Shown here in pieces: positions 51,601-63,068 of a stretch of 64,000 nucleotides of DNA. Position 1 is the first letter of the stretch. The number at the start of each line of letters is the position of its first letter. A program made the translations under genes and the position numbers. The notes below the pieces were generated by a model. That model had not been told where the DNA came from. It searched no databases and worked only from the letters and a program-made list of their open reading frames with translations. Source of the stretch: Ptiloglossa arizonensis (lineage: Eukaryota; Arthropoda; Insecta; Hymenoptera; Colletidae); assembly GCF_051014685.1 (NCBI RefSeq), contig NC_135060.1, positions 6,448,001 through 6,512,000 of the forward strand, in the 5' to 3' direction.

Positions 51601-52580
51601 CAATTCGAATTAAGCAATTAAATTCCAGGATGTTGATTGGAATCTTTGTTAGACAGAAATGAATTTACTTTTATTGCAAGCACCATCGAAGGTTTCGCTA
51701 ACCGTGGACGTGAATTTCCTGTTTTTTAATCAAGAGTGTACGAAAATAGCACCGAGGAAGACTTAATCAGCCTGTCTAACGTGAGTGGATGAAAGGAGGT
51801 CCTATCTGATTTGAATAGAACGACGCTGGGATGGGGCTTCGGTAAGGTCACAGGCAAGACCTTGCCTATACGGAATTACGTGATCGTCAATTTGGACGTC
51901 ACAAGTATTATTCCATACCGGCCAAATAATGTTGATTCATCGAAAAGTAATTCCCACTTAAGACTTTGTTTTATATAACGACGCCCCGGTGTACCCAACT
52001 TTAACTAACACGTCCAACGCGATTAAGGAAACGGCGAGGATACGTACAGGATGCTTCAAAATCGAGTGGTGTTGAAAGCAAAAGCTTTTGCTGTTTCGTA
52101 GAAATTATATATAGTTGCCACGCATAGTTGTAATAAGCGAGCGACCAAGTATCGATAGAGAACGATATCAAATATTTTTGAGGAAGAAAATATCGATACT
52201 ATTTATATTTATATTTGTAGAAAATTTATATTTTATACATTACTCGTTACGACCACTGTGTACAACTAATTATTATTTTTATCAAATATATCTTTATCGC
52301 TTTTCTTCGTTGTTAAAGTAATTTTTAAGCGTCGACGAATCGAAGTCGTTGATTGTCTACGGTGTACAGGAAAATAAAATTCGTAAAGTTGACTTTTTTT
52401 TACCAAAGTGACCGTGATTATTTTAGATCAGAATACGTTACCTTCGAGATAATGGAAAAGTTTAGTTTTTATCTCCGTGTAAATTTCCGTATCGATTTTT
52501 CTACTCGAAGAGCACACCTACCGTTAAAATCGTCTCGCGCGATTTTGAAACAGCTTGTACATTAAATCTGATAAAATTTA
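48613..52580. other. Mostly AT-rich non-coding stretch
   Basis: No supported gene. 49300-49660 has open frames of 60-85 codons in several phases on both strands, none decisive. 50270-50420 is CpG-poor with an 8 bp inverted pair (CTCCAGCG near 50299, CGCTGGAG near 50379). 50690-51600 and 52130-52320 are strongly AT-rich. 51780-52060 is CpG-poor, unique-looking sequence without a frame of interest, and holds a 7 bp hairpin AGGCAAG-AC-CTTGCCT near 51861. Confidence 0.4.
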
Positions 52581-52589
52581 TCAGTGTCC

Positions 52590-52980
52590 AGTGATATATC
52601 CCGAGTACTCCATCGAGATAGGATAAAACATCGCGGAACAGAATTTTAATGGAACCTCGACCAAGGGACAGGTGTTAATAGGCAAGAGAGAAAAAAGAAG
52701 GAAAATAGGGAAAATAATAGTTACGTCTACTTGGGTGGGCCGGCGACATGACAGAAATAATTGAATCAGCATATCTGCGCGGGTACACGTTCCTCGCGTT
52801 TCCCTTATCGCCACGAAGTGCATCTTACAAAGTGGTTTCACTTTATCATCGGCTCTCACTCGCGTGTTTCGCATCAGTTATTTATGTCCGGCGATGAACG
52901 GAGAGGAACCTTCGCCGAGGTCGCTTTCACGCCTCGAATTTTCAATTAGATTTGCATAATACCCGTTTAAAAGACTCTCG
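52590..52980. promoter_or_regulatory. Candidate enhancer-like low-CpG block
   Basis: Unlike the CpG-dense surroundings, this block has mixed composition and homeodomain-type cores: CAATTAGATTTGCATAAT at 52943-52960, which contains an octamer, and AATAATTGAATCA near 52756. No splice-supported frame is present. Regulatory function is inferred from composition and motifs only. Confidence 0.28.
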
Positions 52981-54120
52981 GGGCTGCCCGGAGAAAAATT
53001 GGATTCGCGCGAAGGGTGGTGCATTCTTGCACTTTCGCGCGACACTCGCGTCGATTAATCACGATCTCGCTACATTGCGCGATGTTACGATCGCCCTTTG
53101 TGCGATATCGTGAGAATTATAATCTCGAGGGGTGTTCGAAGAGAAAAATTGCGGAAGGAAAGTAAAGAGAACGACGTTACTGTCTCTCGATGCGTAATCG
53201 TTGTGACGATGCATCGTTACGTCAACGATGCGTGTGCGTTCTTCTCGATTGCGCGTTACACGTTCGATCGAACGAGCTAATTTTCGACAACGTCGATTTC
53301 ATTGCTCCCCGTGTCTTCGACCGGAAATAACGTTACCGTAGGTGGAGCAACGTCCGAGCGCGGGCCAAACAGTTCCGTGAGCGACCATTTACGTAACAAT
53401 ATCGCGCGAAATTCATAGAGTCGTTGTAATTTCCTCCAGGGCCATATTTGTGAAATCTATGGACAGTTACGAACGAGCTACCGGCGGCTGCCGAGCAAAT
53501 GGAATCGTCGGAGCGATTCTCCGTACGATCACCATTACGCTACCGTAGTCAATGGAGAGTTATTTACGGGTCATGGAGTACTACATAATACCCGAGCGAT
53601 GTTCGAATGCAAAGGTCACCGTTTCCGTACACCGACGTCTTTTAGCGAAGGCGGAACAATTAAATGCAGCCCGTGTAGGTAACGTGTGCACCGCGCGACA
53701 TTTTCAGCTCGCGCCGACACGTAACGGATAGATCGTCTCGATTCCTCGATATCCTTCGTCGAGTGGCTTCCGAGTTTCGTGCCGATCGCTCGACGTTGAT
53801 TAAAATCGCGTAATTTCACCTCGTGCGAACTTTCTAGACGCAACTATCGACCGAGACGTTTCACCGTGTTTCCAACACCATCGGGTAGCAAAATACAAAA
53901 AAAAGAGAATCGAGGGTAATTAGAGAAATCGCGATCTTTCAGCCTGTCCACGATTCGACCGAAGGAACATCGACGATCGATCGCTGCTCCAAAAAGGAAT
54001 AATTAATTTTCTGGTTTCCCATAGGTCGTTAAGGCGTCAGGTGCGCGCCGCGAGACACGCGAGTCGATTTTAACGATTCCGTCGTGTTTGTACCGCCACT
54101 TCGGAGCAATCAGTGCCAAA

Positions 54121-54345
54121 ATTGATGAATGCCGTACTCATTAGTAACGCTATCCGGCGGTAATATATGGGGAAATTCTCGGCCAGGTAATCGAATGCAA
54201 ACGAAGTGTTACAAGCAATTTGCATAATGGAATTTTAATCTCTGGACGGCTGCGACGCCGTCGGCGGCGCCTTATTGATGCGCAGGAACGAGCTGCTAAT
54301 TAATGACATCTGTCCCATCGAAAACATCAATTTTTTTTCGCTACG
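54121..54345. promoter_or_regulatory. Candidate enhancer-like low-CpG block
   Basis: A dense run of transcription-factor-like cores: TAATCGAATGCAAA near 54189, CAATTTGCATAATGG at 54217-54231 containing an octamer, TTATTGATGC near 54272, and GCTAATTAATGACA near 54294. A perfect 10 bp GC palindrome-like stretch CGCCGTCGGCGGCG lies between them. This resembles developmental enhancers in insects. No open frame here looks coding, but the function is inferred. Confidence 0.33.
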
Positions 54346-55729
54346 CGTCCGATCATACGAATACCGTGGCGTTTAATAAAAATTAGCGAACGGTGGTACT
54401 TGGTCGTCGAAGTCGTGCGTCGACGGTTCGTGAATAACGACCATTTTGGGTACATTCGGTGCAGTATCTTTTCAGGAAACGCTCGAAGGACGTTCTTTCC
54501 ACGGTGTGAGATAGTTTTCCAATTAAACGGCGCGCGTTTATCAATCGCCGAGCGAGGGAAATATTACGTTATCGGTATAAATTCGACTGCCTCTAGACGA
54601 TACCGCTACACGGCTGAGTGCTTAATCGTGTTTCCTGCAGGTTTCATTAAGCAAATGACTGCATGTAGGAGCCAATTGCGGCGAGCACAAATTGCGTCTG
54701 AAGCAACGGTTACAAGCTTTACCGTGGAGTCCAGCGGCAACCTTGGACGAAACGCCCTTTCATTAGGAAACTATCCGGCTTCATAAAACTTTGAAAATCT
54801 CCTTAAAAGACGACGCTCCAGATTCTACCGGCTATTATTAGCGTTGTCCGTTACGGTTAACATTTCCCTGCCAAAAATAAGTACCGGTGCACTTTAAACT
54901 TGCACGAACTCCGCTGACGGAAAATTTCGTAGCGAACCGAACTTTCCATCCATTTTAATGGGTTTCGCCTAAACGGTTCAAATGGAACTGTCGGAGAATT
55001 CGGTGAGACGTTGCGGACGAAAATTCGAGTAAATAAATATCGCGGTTCCCGCGGAATTTACAAAAGACAAAGATGAGAATTCTCGCGCGACGACACACCG
55101 TACGAGCACTCGAAGAATACCGAATACCGAGTCGCGTTACGATTTCGGATTCGAATACAGCACTCGCGGTATCATAGAATTTCTGCCTGTTCACTCTCGT
55201 TGGTTACAAAAATAGAGCCGCGTGTAAAAAGTACCCTTCCCGTTCGATACGTGGCGTGTAAACGATTAATTCATCGTTATTTTCGTTACGTAATACTTCG
55301 TTCCACACACTCTTACGTTCCATCGTCGAATAAAACTACTACGTACCGGAAACACACGGTTTGTTCTACCCGATGAAACTTCCGAAACGACTACCCTTCT
55401 CGCTTGTATCGTTACCCAAAAATGTCAATCAGCTCCGCGAGAACGTTAACTAAACTTCCACCGAGTGAAAAGCTACTTTCCTCCTGAAAAACAAAAAAAA
55501 AAAAGACAACAACCGTACGAGTTTTACAGGAACAAAGAAAAGAAAGAAAAGCTTCGATCCCGACTTTTCGAGCCCGATATATCGATGAAATCCCAATTAC
55601 GCTCGAAGCGGCCGGTAGTCGCGATCAATCTTTCCCGATCGAGTGTCATGCCGCGCCGAAATATCTGGCTCGGTTTCGCGGAAGCCCCCGACTCCCAGTT
55701 TCCGGCGTGTCCCCCGAAAAGACGAGAAA
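54346..55729. other. Non-coding stretch, no gene seen
   Basis: A 128-codon plus-strand frame (54400-54786) crosses an ordinary-looking low-CpG block and shows no domain or start context. It is treated as non-coding. An A-rich run lies at 55490-55505. Confidence 0.4.
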
Positions 55730-56014
55730 CGAGCGGCGAGTGACGCAGCTGCGGCACCGGAGCCACCGAATCGAAAGGGTCGAAAAGCGGGGGTCCCTCC
55801 GGAGCCATCCTAGCACCCAAACAGCCCCGTTGACCGAGATCCCCGAGAAACCACGTGCCCGGCCGTAACAACCCCGTCCCGGTACCGTTACGATCGCGGG
55901 GCAAGGGACGGGGCGGGAAGAAGAGGAGAAGATGGGGGGTGTAAAAGAGGAAATTTCGACGAAGGGGCCATCCGACGCGCGGTGAATTTGCCCGAAAATC
56001 GACTGGCGTATCGG

Positions 56015-56053
<39 letters not shown>

Positions 56054-56420
56054 GCATAGGAGAGAGCGTTCGTGCAGGGCGCCGTAGCGTCGCGCCGGCA
56101 GGCTTCGAGCCAATGCGCTGTGAAAATGCCCGGGTGGGAAAGGGTGGATCGGGGGAGGCGCGCAAGCGTCGTCGCGGTATCGACGCCTCGGCTCCCGGGC
56201 CGAGGGAAAGAAGCGGACTCAGGCGGTAGTAGTAAAGCCCAGCTCGGGTCGGCCGAGCGCAAATGCGCGCTCTACGTGCTGACAGCCGCGTCTCGTACGA
56301 GTTGCTCGAGCGTCTCGTTCGCGTCGCGAGCGCGTCACCGTGAACCATCGGAGGAGAGACCACAGTGTCTCCAGCGGGAGATGTGCCCGCCGTGACTCTC
56401 GTCCCGTGAAAGAAGAACCG
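55730..56420 (+). promoter_or_regulatory. CpG island, probable promoter region
   Basis: The most GC-rich block in the window. It contains a (GAC)n run, and the plus strand then passes into a pyrimidine-rich leader and a first exon with a strong donor, so I read it as the promoter of a plus-strand gene. No TATA box is visible. Long minus-strand frames (279, 155 and 124 codons) reflect GC content and the GAC repeat (Arg, Val or Ser runs) and are not genes. Confidence 0.42.
56015..56050. repeat. (GAC)n trinucleotide repeat
   Basis: Twelve GAC triplets with one AAC interruption. Read on either strand it encodes homopolymer-like runs, but no supported coding frame crosses it. Confidence 0.9.
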
Positions 56421-56491
56421 TTTTTTTCCTCTGTCTCTCTCAATCTCTCTCTCTTTCTTTCTCTCTCTCTCCCTCTCTGTCTCTCTATCTT
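56421..56491. repeat. (CT)n-rich tract
   Basis: About 70 bp of almost pure pyrimidine with CTCTCT runs; the complement is GAGAGA. Such GAGA-type tracts are typical of insect promoters and leaders. Confidence 0.8.
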
Positions 56492-56544
56492 TGGTGCTGT
56501 TGTCTCGTTAACGCGAGTTCGGTACACCTCATCTCGTACGTGCG

Positions 56545-56859
56545 TGTGCTCAGCGTCGAGTCGAGTCGAGTCGAGTCGCGCGTCGTGTGTCCTCGCTGTT
56601 TTCTCGCGGTCCTCGCGTCAACTCCTCGTGTCGCGTTGCTTTTCTCCGTCCCTTGACACTCTCGCTCTATCCCTACCTGTCTGTCTTTCTCTCTCGCTCT
56701 GTTTCGATCGCTCCGTCTCGTTCTCCCTCTTGTCGCGAGCCAACCAGACCGTGGGGGGTTAAAAGTGGCGCGAGCACGGCCAGACCCAGACCGGAGACTG
56801 GCGGCGTTCGAAGCGCTGCTGGCGGAGCTGGTGCACGAGATCAGGATGAAATCGAGGAG
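56545..56859 (+). other. Probable first exon (5' UTR and start) of a plus-strand gene
   Basis: The sequence ends at a very strong splice donor, GAGGAG|GTACGTG, with GT at 56860-56861. Fourteen bases upstream an ATG (56846-56848) opens MKSR and would be split by the intron. The frame before that ATG is open back to a TAA at 56760-56762 and reads LAAFEALLAELVHEIRMKS. That stretch looks like an amphipathic helix, but no ATG precedes it, so it is either leader by chance or needs another start. The left boundary is a guess based on a TCAG site near 56550. Downstream exons lie beyond the window or were not recognised, and the gene family is unknown. Confidence 0.4.
56555..56578. repeat. (GTCGA)n pentamer repeat
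   Basis: Nearly five copies of GTCGA lie within the presumed first exon, just after a CTCAGCG initiator-like site. Confidence 0.85.
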
Positions 56860-57143
56860 GTACGTGTCACCGGACTGTTGGCTAGAATCGCCGAATAAAA
56901 ACGGGCAAAGATGGCAGTAGCTCGTCCTACGATCTAGGGATGCTGCGGACGTTACGCGTAACACGTCTCAACCGCGTCTCGTTCGTTCGTGAGTTTCGCG
57001 GTTCGTTGTTTCGTTTGTTCGTTGTCTGGTACGCGACGTGACGTTTCGCACGACCACGAGGCGATTCGGCGTGTTCGTGAAGGGTTCGGTGTCTCGCGCT
57101 GGGCCCACGCGACGGGACCGGTGCGCGGTGGGCATCGAACGGC

Positions 57144-57213
57144 GGGAACCGCGACTCGTTTGCATTCGGGACCGCGACTCGTTTGCATTCGGGACCACGA
57201 CTCGTTTGCACCG
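57144..57213. repeat. 23-24 bp minisatellite, three copies
   Basis: Units GGGACCGCGACTCGTTTGCA plus three bases lie at 57144-57167, 57168-57190 and 57191-57213. The second and third differ by a few bases and the first carries one extra A. Recent duplication is likely. Confidence 0.88.
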
Positions 57214-57645
57214 TGCCGCAGGAGGGGAGCACCATACCTTCCTCGGGAACGTTATACGATAGGGAATCCTCCGAATAATGGAATCCTTCCTCCGTTTGTA
57301 ATCAAACGTGAATGGACATCTCCTAGAGGGGGGGATCACCGTGGACAATGGGCTCCTTTGACGTTCTTTCTCGCTGTTGCTCTTTCACCCCCGTTTTCGC
57401 GTCCTGTCTCGCTCGCGCGAGCTCTCGCCAACGTTTCACCGTCTCTCTTCGTACCGGTTCATTCTTCGCCCGTCTCGCTTTGCATTCGTTTCCTTCTCTT
57501 TCTACGGCTGAACCCTTTCAGCCCCCTTTTACAGTGTGGCCCACGTTCGGCTTCCTTTGATATATGCGCGCATACACGTACAGACACACGCTCCTCGCTC
57601 GTACGCGCGGGGTTATGGAACACGGTTGGCGCTCGCTCGCTCTCG

Positions 57646-57696
57646 TACACACACACATACACACGTACACGTATATACGCGCACATGTACACACGG
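57646..57696. repeat. (CA)n-rich imperfect microsatellite
   Basis: Imperfect ACAC/GTAC/ATAC alternation of purine and pyrimidine over about 50 bp. Confidence 0.7.
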
Positions 57697-60600
57697 CTGC
57701 GCCGCGTTCGAAAATTGATGTCACGAGGCGAGGAGAGCGGAAAATACACAGATACACGTACACCGACGCCGGATGTACATTGACTCGCTGGGGCCTGTAT
57801 GTGTGCTCCCGTCAGCTTATCACGGCATGCGCATCATTGGGCAAATATTCGGTTAACTAAACAAGAGAGGCCGCCCGATATGTGTGCACGTCACCGTGTG
57901 CCGCGGTTATACGCGGTGCGACGCGACGCTGGTTACACGGAGACCGCCGGCGTCAGGACGCTACCCGAAGCTACGCTCGCGGACCCGTGGCGTCATCGGG
58001 CCTCCTCTTGCCTCGACGATTATCGAAGTGCTGGAAAAAAGCCACCGACCTCGCGTTTCGTTCGTTCTCTACCACCGACCGCCTTCGTTTTCTTCTCCCT
58101 CGTGTTTTTCATTTCGCTCCTTTTTTTTCCACTCTACTTTCGTTGCCCGTTATACACGCCGATCGTCGTCGAGCCGCGAAAGGTATTCGCGTTGCTCATC
58201 GTTCGACGCGAAATCAACGCGTTGAGCATCGATCACGGTTCGAGGACGCGTCGAGACGAAATTTCGAAAGTGATTCTTCCTGCGGATAGAAGATAGGGGG
58301 CACAGGATCGTCCTGTGAAGGGAAATACCAAGAGACGGGAACGCGAGGATTTAACGAGGATTCGAAAGTAGTTAAAGACGGGAGATCTTCGGATCAGATT
58401 CTTGTTAGGAGAGTACCGCGAGCAAGGGTGAGTCGTGACGAGTAAGTTTCAGTCGGTTGATTTACCCTACCATCCTTCGAGTTGTCGTTTAGCTACTTTA
58501 ACGGGATCTCGCGCCGTTTCACGTTGGATCGGTTGCCTTTTTTGGAATTGTTTTGGATCGCGAGCAGGAACGAAAGGTAACGTTGAAGAATGCCTGGCGA
58601 AATTATAGCGTGGAACAGAATTTCGAGAAACGTTTCTACGAAAAGTACGTAAATACGCGAGGGACGAAGAGAAACTGAAGTTAGTATCGTTGAAACCTAA
58701 CCACGAAATAGGAATTGAAAAAGTTGCGATTCAAATGAAGATGTCGAATGAATAAAAGATGAGCAACTCTTTACGCGTTACCCGTTGAATTATAATTTGC
58801 GTTATAGCGTCAAATATTTCACAATATTTAATAATTCAAGTTTCACTCATCGAGTAAACCTTGCGAATAAATTGGTGTACGTTGATACGGTCGTCTTTTG
58901 TTCGAATCAAATTTTATCCGCGTCTGTCTCAAATATACGTATTCCGTTCTTAATTAAAAGTAAAAGATAATGGTAAATAGTGGATAAAACGAAAAAAAAA
59001 GTTACGACTCGACGAAGATAAGATGAAAACGTTTGGAAGAGTAGTGGAGTAAAAGTTTTAAACAAACTGTACTCTTTGTGAACTTTCGGAGTACGAAAAA
59101 ACCATAATAACAACAACGATAATAATGTGTTTTTATTGCACGAAGATTATATACGTTGAAAAGTAAAGAAATAATAATACGGTCTCGAGTGAATAACTTG
59201 AATCTAAAAATTACATTATTCAATGTATACGTTATCTTTTTAATTGCAATGAATCGTGGCTCGCGTATTAAGGAAATAAAATCTCGTTAATTAGTAGCGA
59301 CGGGTTTGCACGGAATCTCCCGATACGCGTTCAAAATTATTAAAGTATTTTGTCCGTTCGCGAAGCAGAGTCTGTTCGAGTTTTTGTTCGTTAACGCGTA
59401 ACTAAATTTTCTCTCGTAATTCGAATTCTTATTCTTGCGTAACGAGCAACGAGTGAAAAATCGTTCATCAGTTACTCGTCGTTCGAAATTTTTCATCCTG
59501 ATACGAATTTCTTTCGCGACCAACCTTTAAGTATCGCTTCGTAGTCGAATTAGGGGAATCGAACGAAATCGAATGTTCTTTGCGCCCGTTTCCGGTGCAG
59601 ACTCGCGACAGTATCGGTGAGAGCACTCGAAACAGTTCTGTGCCCTCCCCGTTGTACTAATTTTTCATTTTTCGTTCGACGCCCGTGATTGAAATTGAAA
59701 CGATGAAATTGCCAACGCGCAACAAAGGAACGGGGCTCGATCGTCGAATAACAAGGTGCAATTTTAATCCGGTGCGCGTTTCCACGTTGCTCGTTTCGTC
59801 GTTGTTTCCCTTTCCCCTTTTGTTCCTGTTTGTAGACCTGAAAAAATGTTCGGCTGCTCGTCGCATGGCAGTCCGACGCTTAATTATGCGCTTCAGACGC
59901 ATTCACGGGAACGAAGAATATCGATAAGCGGACCCCTCCGTGCGGAACTTTTCTCATTAATTGAAGCACACAGTGCAAAACCGGCGTGACGGAGGGCGCG
60001 ATCACTTTTACTATACAGGGCAAAATTCAGAAAGCGGGACGCCAACGGGGCCGTAACGCGATTTAAAGGTTTAATAAAGCCGGCCGTGTGGATTAATACG
60101 CTTTTGAACGACGCGCACGAAAATGATTTGTAGCACGATGGATGGAAATCCACGGGGGGAATTGATTACATTTGGCAATTCGCTTTTATACCGAGTTTCT
60201 TGCGGCCCGTGTTATCTCGTGTTGTTACGATTGACCCTGAAACTGCGACGATAAAATTATTGCACGTCGAGCCGTATCCGTGGGAGATACGTACGGTAAT
60301 GTACGCGATGCGAAGTCCATTCATCTCTGTTACAGAGATATAAAAGGGTTTTGCATTTCGATTAACCGGAAAAATGCTAACAAGCGCTAATGGTCTCGTT
60401 GCACGTTGTTGGTAAATCCCGATAAGTAAATTTACCAAGCGTTTAAAGGTTGTGGACGTTTCTCGAAGGAAATCGTGTTTCCCGTGAGCACAAATGGACC
60501 GGCGTCGCTTTCGAAACGATCGCTTTTCTCGTTTTGAAGAATGGGAATGTTTTTGTTCGTACGCCGACGAATGTAAAATATCGAACCGATTGTGCGACCA

Positions 60601-63042
60601 TAATTATTCGTGTTTACCGTTATCGATAATTTACAACGAACATTCTTCGCGACTCTCTCGTTTCAAGCAGCAATTAAATTTCAATCGACGTTGAAACTTC
60701 TTCGTGGACAAATCTTTTTTAAATAATCCTCGCTGAAACTTCGTTCGTTTTTAAACGGATTTATACCACTTTCGTGACGAGCTGCTCGTCCATCGATACG
60801 CGATTACTCCGTTCTTCTTTCGACTTCGAGTTTGCAGTAAGAAAGTAGAATGTTTTCAAACAACTCGATCCAGCGGTGAGCAATAAAAGTGTTTCTTCGT
60901 AAATTTCTGTTTGGTCGATACTCCCTGCCCCTGAATGAAAGTATCGTTAATGGCACACGTAATTTTCTCGGGTTCTTGTAATCCGGTCGATCGGTTTTCC
61001 GACACTACTCGACTTGCATACGCGCGATAAACGCGCAAGATGCAATTGACTGCATATCGTTTCCACGTAACTTAAAAGTTAAAGTAATTATTTTTACCGT
61101 AGCACGATACCATTATTGCGTTACGATGTGCAATTAGTGTAATTATTTTAACTACGATATCATTGAAACTAATATTGGTCAGGTAATGCAAATTGTACCG
61201 AAAACGTCAACGTGCAAAGGTCACGAATATCGAAAAACCTTTCCAAAGCTTAGTAGTGGTACATCGAACGATAGGTTTTCAGTTTTGTAAATTTTCTAAA
61301 ACTCTTTCTTTGGTTCGCTAAATTTGTAAAAATACAATAGCGTTAAACAGCGATTTCAGAAAGATTTGTCAAACCGTCTCTTAGCATTTACACGCGACAG
61401 TGTAAAGTATGTTGTAGAGGACAGTATTATTCGACTTAACGAGTTCCTCACAGACGTTTGTTTCTTCAACCCTTTGTGGCTTTCAAATTGAGATACTCGT
61501 TAGACTTGAATATCTTCTAAAAGAGCAAACACGAAAAATAGTTTGCACTCGGTCGTTTTCTCTTACATCTACCCCATTGTTCGACTACCAATTACGTTAA
61601 ATCGATGTTCTTTTATGGAATAGTATCGGTCAGTGCAAACAGGTACGGTGTAAATGAAAATTTCAGAATTGGATTATTGATCGATGGTCGTGGAAGCACG
61701 TAAATGAAAGTTATAAGCAATCGAATATTCAACTAAAACTATATAGGCCACTGTTCAAACTTTTTAAATTATGCATGGTGGCCCAATTTAGGATTGGATC
61801 CTGCAGCAAAAAATAATGGAAAAAGTTCCAGCGAACGTATGATTTTTTTTTTCACCTTATTTTTAAGTTACAACTATTTTTACGCGCGTTATACAATCTC
61901 GACGAACTGCGCTTTTTATTACTGGTTACACGGAATTGTTTGTAACTAACTATTTTGCGGCTCGTTTCTCTTTACTTTGTCATTTCGAGCACTCGATGTA
62001 GAGCTAAGTAAGTTCGTGACGATCGAACACAAAAATTTCTACAGCTTGTTATTCTGATCGTTCTTCGGTTTTGAATTTAATCGTAAACTAGGTCTCGTTG
62101 ACGAGAAAACATCCGGTACACGTATTTGTTAACGAAGTTCAAGTTGCGTTCAATAATTACAGAATGTGTAACGGACAAACGTAGAAATCGTGATATAACC
62201 TGCCAGAAAAAAAACCACTTCGCGAAAAGAAAAAAATGGGTCGAAATGACAGAATAAATTTTCCTTTCTACGGGGGGGATTCGTTTTCCGGACAATTGAC
62301 TTTGAAAAGCTGTCGAGTACGCGTGCACTTGACTAAGGCATGATTTAAAGGATCCTGTTATAGACCTGAAAAAGATCTCGTCTCTTTTTTTTTTCAGTTT
62401 GCGTACGCCACCTCTAGAAAATGTTATTTCTATTTTCCCGTGCAATTTTATACTCCGTGGTGTTACAGAGACGTTACGGATTTTTCTAAACAAAATCTCC
62501 GGGTTTTCACCTCTCTTCAAACGCTTCAATTAAAGTTGTACCTTAATTGAATACAATTCGTACGCTTTCAGCGAAAAGGATTATATTCTTACGAATCAGT
62601 GTTCCCGCAATAAAACTGTACGGCGCGATCTAATAAGTGGAGATTAATTTTGAAGTTAAATCCCCGGAAATGTAAATTCTCTTTCTAAAAGAATTTACTT
62701 TCGTGGTGCAATTTATGTTTCCACCAGACGATACCACATAATTGCTACGCCGCATCACTGCGAGGAAATAAAAATTCTCAATTATCGGATTTACGTGGCC
62801 ATTTTACAGAAAATATGAAACATCATCAAGGGGAAAAAGTACGCCAATATTGTTCACAAATTTCTGGATTAGATAACGAATGTAGAAATCAAATATTTTG
62901 AATACCGAAGTATCTTCTTATCGCGAGCAATAAAAATGATTTGTTCAATGTAAAGAAAAGTATAATGCTAAATAGTTTTTCTGTCACTCGTTTAAAATTT
63001 ACATATTTTGCTTTTTACTTTTCTTTGGGACTATGATATATA

Positions 63043-63068
63043 CAGCCGCTCGAAAGTTTTAAGCACCC
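63043..63068 (+). mobile_element. Possible Tc1/mariner-type terminal repeat relic
   Basis: A TA followed by CAGCCGCTCGAAAGTTTTAA and then GCACCC resembles the CAG...AAAGTTT..(G)CACCC terminal sequences known from Tc1-like elements inserted at TA. No transposase frame and no opposite terminal repeat were found within 1 kb. The match rests on memory of the family pattern, so confidence is low. Confidence 0.22.

Noticed and set aside
55524..56363. 279-codon minus-strand frame with an Arg run
   Set aside because: The run is the (GAC)n repeat read in one frame. The neighbouring minus frames give Val and Ser runs from the same repeat, so this is a GC-island artefact.
56989..57783. 264-codon plus-strand frame after the first-exon donor
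   Set aside because: It crosses the 23-24 bp minisatellite and the CA-rich repeat, has no ATG in context for a gene start, and sits in the presumed intron. Composition follows the repeats.
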